Source of the DNA: an uncultured Collinsella sp.
GTDB lineage: Bacteria > Actinomycetota > Coriobacteriia > Coriobacteriales > Coriobacteriaceae
Length of the DNA stretch: 10,152 bases
Assembly (NCBI GenBank): GCA_900554585.1
Contig: USHS01000027.1
Location: 1 to 10,152, forward strand
Direction of reading: 5' to 3'
In this document: positions 6,279 through 10,152 of the stretch, piece by piece
Position numbering within the stretch: position 1 is the first letter of the stretch
Layout: the number at the start of each line of letters is the position of its first letter
The notes under the pieces: generated by a model
Told to the model about the DNA's origin: nothing
Seen by the model: the letters and a program-made list of their open reading frames with translations, nothing else
Databases searched by the model: none
Program-made: the position numbers and the translations under genes

Positions 6279-6324
6279 AACCTGCCAATTGGGGACAGGT
6301 TTATTTTGGCAGGTTTTATCTGGG
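6277..6324 (-). repeat. Dispersed palindromic repeat, copy 2 (GGGACAGG loop)
   Basis: Bases 6292-6324 are the perfect 33-bp reverse complement of 3063-3095. AAAACCTGCCAA (6277-6288) and TTGGCAGGTTTT (6306-6317) form a perfect 12-bp stem with a 17-nt loop containing GGGGACAGG. The element abuts the lacI -35 box. It is the inverted counterpart of copy 1 and has the better-preserved stem. Confidence 0.9.
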
Positions 6325-6346
6325 CAAACACCGGAGTCCAGACCAA

Positions 6347-6390
6347 ACCACCGCAAGGGTGGCGCAGCGCGCTGCCTCCTTTGCGGTGGT
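6347..6390. repeat. ACCACC-arm palindrome with nested palindromic core
   Basis: ACCACCGCAA (6347-6356) pairs perfectly with TTGCGGTGGT (6381-6390) around a 24-nt interior, which itself contains the self-complementary GCAGCGCGCTGC. The left arm is identical to that of the element at 8271, but the CCTGTCCC core is missing. It may be a diverged or different member of the same family. Confidence 0.7.
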
Positions 6391-6412
6391 CGCGTTGCCT
6401 GGCCCTTCAATT

Positions 6413-6469
6413 GTCTCGATCTGTAACATCTGGACGACAAAACAAGACCTACCTGTTACAGATTGAGAC
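6413..6469 (-). repeat. 57-bp palindromic element, copy A of an inverted pair
   Basis: The arms at 6413-6428 and 6454-6469 (GTCTCGATCTGTAACA and its near-perfect complement, one G-T wobble) close a 25-nt loop. The reverse complement of this element lines up with 6493-6549 at the same total length, the same loop length and a shared CCAGA next to the right arm. The pair is therefore two inverted copies of one element. Confidence 0.82.
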
Positions 6470-6492
6470 AGATCGCCGGGGCCGGGCGGAAA

Positions 6493-6549
6493 ATCTCGAT
6501 CTGTAACAGCAAACCCTCTTTCGGCGCCCCAGATGTTACAGATTGAGAC
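6493..6549 (+). repeat. 57-bp palindromic element, copy B of an inverted pair
   Basis: The arms TCTCGATCTGTAACA (6494-6508) and TGTTACAGATTGAGA (6534-6548) close a loop of 25 nt. It is separated from copy A by 23 nt. Because the copies face each other, the outer arms 6413-6433 and 6529-6549 can also pair over 21 bp, and the inner arms 6453-6468 and 6494-6509 over 16 bp. Either two hairpins or one long nested stem is possible, as in BIME-type REP pairs. Confidence 0.82.
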
Positions 6550-6579
6550 GTTTCGGCGGAGCTTGTTGTCAGACACCCG

Positions 6580-6617
6580 AACCACCACAAAGGTGCCTGT
6601 CCCCCTTTGTGGTGGTT
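6580..6617 (+). repeat. ACCACC-arm palindrome with CCTGTCCC loop, copy 1
   Basis: AACCACCACAAAG (6580-6592) and CTTTGTGGTGGTT (6605-6617) form a perfect 13-bp stem with a 12-nt loop GTGCCTGTCCCC. A similar element lies at 8271-8305 in the same orientation. TTTTGG follows the stem, so it could also act as a weak terminator, but as a repeat it need not have that role. Confidence 0.82.
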
Positions 6618-6655
6618 TTGGCGCGGCTGGGCTGCGCGTTAAACGGTGGAGTGTC

Positions 6656-6661
6656 TACAAT
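6656..6661 (+). promoter_or_regulatory. Possible -10 box for the ABC binding-protein gene
   Basis: TACAAT lies 36 bp upstream of the start codon at 6698, which would give a leader of about 30 nt. No good -35 box sits at the usual spacing, so the assignment is tentative. Confidence 0.35.
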
Positions 6662-6697
6662 GGAAGCCGCTTTGAACGTTGACTGAAAGGCTTTGGT

Positions 6698-7579
6698 ATG
6701 ACTCGCGCTGTTTCTCGTCGTGATTTCCTGGGTTTGATCGCCGGTGCTGCAATGGTTGCGGCGAGCGGTTGCGCCGGCAGTGGCGCTGACAAGGGCTCTG
6801 CCGCTGGTTCTGCTGCGGTTGCGGGCGACGATATCAAGGGTGCCAAGCTCACCTTTGTGGGCGACGATGCCTTTGCGCCCTATCGCTATCTGGAGACGCA
6901 GTCGGACGGCAAGCAGAAGGTTGTCGGCCTGGATATCGCCATTGCCGACGAGATGGCCTCGCGCTTGGGCTTTTCTTACGACTTTGAGCCGCAGGGCTTT
7001 GCCGCCACGCTTGCATCGGTGCAGAGCGATGACAAGGCCTTTACCATGGCGATGAGCTCCAACGAAGAGCGCGAGCAGACCTATGACTTCACGCGCGGCT
7101 ACTATCAGCCGCTTGTGGGCGTTCTCACGCTCGGCGGCGATCCCGTCAAGCGCGTTGAGGACCTCGCCGGCAAGTCTATCGCCTGCACCACCGGTACCGT
7201 GCAGAACAAGTTCATCGCCAAGGTCATGCCCGATGCTGATATTCACACGTACGACGGTGGCGACCAGTGCCTGCAAGAGGTGCTCGCCGGGCGCATCGAT
7301 GCCTACCTGTGTGACGGCGCCGAGGGCCAGTCCATGCGCGATGCGAATGAGGGCCTGGTGCTGGGCCTGTTCGATCGCTCCGAGACGAGCGATCACGTGG
7401 GCGTGTACCGCCTGATGGCCAAGAAGGGTGCCGGATTTGTCGCGGCGCTTGACGAATGCATCGGCGAGATGCTCGAGGACGGCACCATCGATGACTGCAT
7501 CAAGCAGTATGTGGGCGCCGACTTCATGTGGAACGGCGACTATTCCGCTTCCGGTACGTCGACGGTTGCCGGAAAATAG
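6698..7579 (+). CDS. Amino-acid ABC transporter substrate-binding lipoprotein (SBP family 3)
   Basis: A 293-residue extracellular solute-binding protein of bacterial family 3, which captures polar amino acids or similar small molecules for an ABC importer. The N-terminus has a twin-arginine motif SRRDFLG (residues 6-12), a hydrophobic stretch, and a lipobox ending ASGC with the lipidated Cys25. It is probably exported by Tat and anchored to the membrane. A Gly/Ala/Ser linker (26-47) leads into the binding domain, which starts LTFVGDDAFAPYRYLE (51-66). GLDIAIADEMASRLGF, the ERE-TYDFTRGYY region (124-136) and AGRIDAYLCDG are family-typical. AAAGG (6686-6690), 7 bp upstream, supports the start. 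The permease follows 33 bases later. The ligand is unknown. Confidence 0.9.
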   Translation: MTRAVSRRDFLGLIAGAAMVAASGCAGSGADKGSAAGSAAVAGDDIKGAKLTFVGDDAFAPYRYLETQSDGKQKVVGLDIAIADEMASRLGFSYDFEPQGFAATLASVQSDDKAFTMAMSSNEEREQTYDFTRGYYQPLVGVLTLGGDPVKRVEDLAGKSIACTTGTVQNKFIAKVMPDADIHTYDGGDQCLQEVLAGRIDAYLCDGAEGQSMRDANEGLVLGLFDRSETSDHVGVYRLMAKKGAGFVAALDECIGEMLEDGTIDDCIKQYVGADFMWNGDYSASGTSTVAGK

Positions 7580-7600
7580 CGAGCCGGTGAGGCGCGCGCC

Positions 7601-7605
7601 AAGGG
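7601..7605 (+). promoter_or_regulatory. Ribosome-binding site that decides the permease start
   Basis: AAGGG ends only 1 nt before an ATG at 7607 but 7 nt before the in-frame ATG at 7613. Normal Shine-Dalgarno spacing therefore favours 7613 as the start of translation. Confidence 0.6.
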
Positions 7606-7612
7606 CATGCTG

Positions 7613-8260
7613 ATGAAGTTTGAACTGCTAGAACCATATATACCGATGTTTATGAGCGGCCTGGTCGTGACCTGTCAGGTGACGGCCGCCGCGCTGGCCA
7701 TAGCACTCGTCCTGGGCTTTCTCATTGCCGTGCTCAAGGTTTTGCCCTGTCGCCCATTGCGTGCGGTGCTCAACTTCTACACCTCTATCTTTCGCGGCGT
7801 GCCGCTCATCGTGTTACTTTTTTTGGCGTACTTTGCGACGCCGCAGCTCACGGGCTTCAAAATTTCGATGTTTGCCGCCGGTGCCATTACACTGGGGCTC
7901 AACGGCTCAGCGACGGTGTCCGAGACGGTGCGCGGTGGTATCGAGGGCGTTGACCGGGGGCAGTACGATGCCGCTCGGGCCATCGGGCTTCGCTATGTTC
8001 CCATGATGCGCAAGATCATCGTTCCGCAGGCGATGCGCTCGATTGCCCCTGCTCTGGTCAACGAAGTGATCACGGTCCTCAAGAGCTCCTCGCTGGCGGC
8101 AACCATCGGCCTGATGGATATGATGCGCGCCGCCCAGAGCGTGCAGGCGCTCACCTATCGAGCCTTTGAACCGTTTTTAGTGGTGGCCGTGGTCTACTAC
8201 GTCATTGTTATGGCACTCACGGCCCTGGGCAATCGGCTCGAACGCCGCCTGCGTCCCTAG
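7613..8260 (+). CDS. Amino-acid ABC transporter permease (HisM/GlnP type)
   Basis: A 215-residue membrane permease of the polar amino-acid uptake family. Hydrophobic segments are at about residues 16-41, 60-77, 84-105, 145-167 and 184-207, which fits the usual five-helix core. The cytoplasmic EAA loop that docks the ATPase is seen as YDAARAIGL-RYVPMMRKIIVPQAM (about 118-141). FRGVPLIVLLFL (60-71) is also characteristic. It follows the binding protein by 33 bases and is probably co-transcribed. The ATP-binding subunit usually found next in such operons is missing: the next gene is glmS. The importer must use an ATPase encoded elsewhere, or one shared with another system. Confidence 0.92.
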   Translation: MKFELLEPYIPMFMSGLVVTCQVTAAALAIALVLGFLIAVLKVLPCRPLRAVLNFYTSIFRGVPLIVLLFLAYFATPQLTGFKISMFAAGAITLGLNGSATVSETVRGGIEGVDRGQYDAARAIGLRYVPMMRKIIVPQAMRSIAPALVNEVITVLKSSSLAATIGLMDMMRAAQSVQALTYRAFEPFLVVAVVYYVIVMALTALGNRLERRLRP

Positions 8261-8270
8261 GGGAGTGCCA

Positions 8271-8305
8271 ACCACCGCAAAGGTGCCTGTCACCGTTGTG
8301 GTGGT
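8271..8305 (+). repeat. ACCACC-arm palindrome with CCTGTC loop, copy 2
   Basis: ACCACCGCAA (8271-8280) pairs with TTGTGGTGGT (8296-8305) with one G-T wobble. The loop AGGTGCCTGTCACCG matches that of 6580-6617 except for a few bases. It begins 10 bases after the permease stop. There is no T-run after it, so it is better called a dispersed palindrome than a terminator, although it may stabilise the mRNA 3' end. Confidence 0.78.
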
Positions 8306-8320
8306 AGGGTGTGTGCATCG

Positions 8321-8354
8321 AGTGGTATCCAGTTTAAGATACCACTTCTGGTAT
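8321..8354. promoter_or_regulatory. Hairpin with alternative pairing upstream of glmS
   Basis: AGTGGTATC (8321-8329) pairs with GATACCACT (8338-8346) over 9 bp with an 8-nt loop. The middle segment ATACCA (8339-8344) can instead pair with TGGTAT (8349-8354). This may be the tail of the permease transcript or a binding site for a regulator of glmS. A possible -10 box TACAAT at 8376-8381 lies downstream of it, without a clear -35. It does not resemble the glmS ribozyme. Confidence 0.4.
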
Positions 8355-8454
8355 ATCAGCTTGTGCTTGCGTGAGTACAATACTCGAACGTTATACGTCT
8401 CAGCGCCCATGTGCGTGGACGTTTTGCAGTCACGCGGACGAAGGGATTTATCCT

Positions 8455-10152
<1,698 letters not shown>

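Larger units (their letters stand above)
6213..6697. other. 485-bp intergenic region with promoter and palindrome cluster
   Basis: The lacI operator and promoter occupy the first 66 bases. After that come five palindromic elements in a row (6277-6317, 6347-6390, 6413-6469, 6493-6549, 6580-6617) separated by 29, 22, 23 and 30 nt. The promoter region of the binding-protein gene fills the rest. No gene is supported: short open frames here have no ribosome-binding sites or recognisable product. Confidence 0.8.

Noticed and set aside
6413-6549. Possible CRISPR array because of repeated 15-16 bp units
   Set aside because: The units alternate in orientation, spacers are not of uniform CRISPR form, only four units exist and no cas gene is near. 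Paired palindromes explain it better.
6580-6620. Dedicated Rho-independent terminator before the binding-protein gene
   Set aside because: No gene on the plus strand ends upstream of it, and a near copy without a T-run occurs at 8271, so a dispersed repeat is the better reading.
8261-8454. glmS ribozyme or other riboswitch in front of glmS
   Set aside because: I could not find the conserved ribozyme core sequence upstream of the start codon, and the local hairpins do not match its layout.

Overview
The window looks like chromosomal DNA of a GC-rich actinomycete of the class Coriobacteriia, most likely Collinsella or a close relative. This is inferred from codon use, the proteins present and the style of the intergenic repeats; no database search was possible. 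It is probably the end of a draft or metagenome contig. Bases 1-23 are not biological: they are the 3' end of the Illumina Nextera read-2 adapter, including the full 19-bp Tn5 mosaic end, fused to a truncated gene.

Region 24-2976 (+ strand) is a sugar-phosphate operon: a 5'-truncated TalC-type transaldolase, a transketolase split into N- and C-terminal subunits whose reading frames overlap by one base, and a fructose-type PTS EIIA protein. Together they suggest the non-oxidative pentose phosphate pathway coupled to PTS sugar uptake. A strong hairpin terminator follows at 3019-3062. Region 3063-3283 has no gene but is dense in palindromes.

On the minus strand, 3284-4162 encodes a LarE-like PP-loop sulfurtransferase with no other lar genes in view. 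It is divergent from a HAD-family phosphatase/phosphomutase (4336-4986). A 20-bp-arm bidirectional terminator (5025-5074) separates the HAD gene from a convergent LacI-family regulator (5100-6212, minus), which has a candidate autoregulatory operator.

Region 6213-6697 is a 485-bp gap. It holds the lacI promoter and then five palindromic elements spaced about 22-30 nt apart. It is followed by a Tat/lipoprotein-type amino-acid ABC binding protein (6698-7579) and its permease (7613-8260); no ATPase gene is adjacent. A further copy of one palindrome lies just after the permease. The window ends inside glmS (glucosamine-6-phosphate synthase, from 8455).

The genes are mostly ordinary housekeeping and transport functions. 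The most unusual content is intergenic. A 33-bp sequence occurs perfectly twice in inverted orientation 3.2 kb apart. A set of hairpins carries CCTGTCCC or GGGACAGG in the loop. A pair of 57-bp palindromes forms a nested, BIME-like unit. These look like small dispersed palindromic elements, but a REP/RAYT-like origin is only inference.
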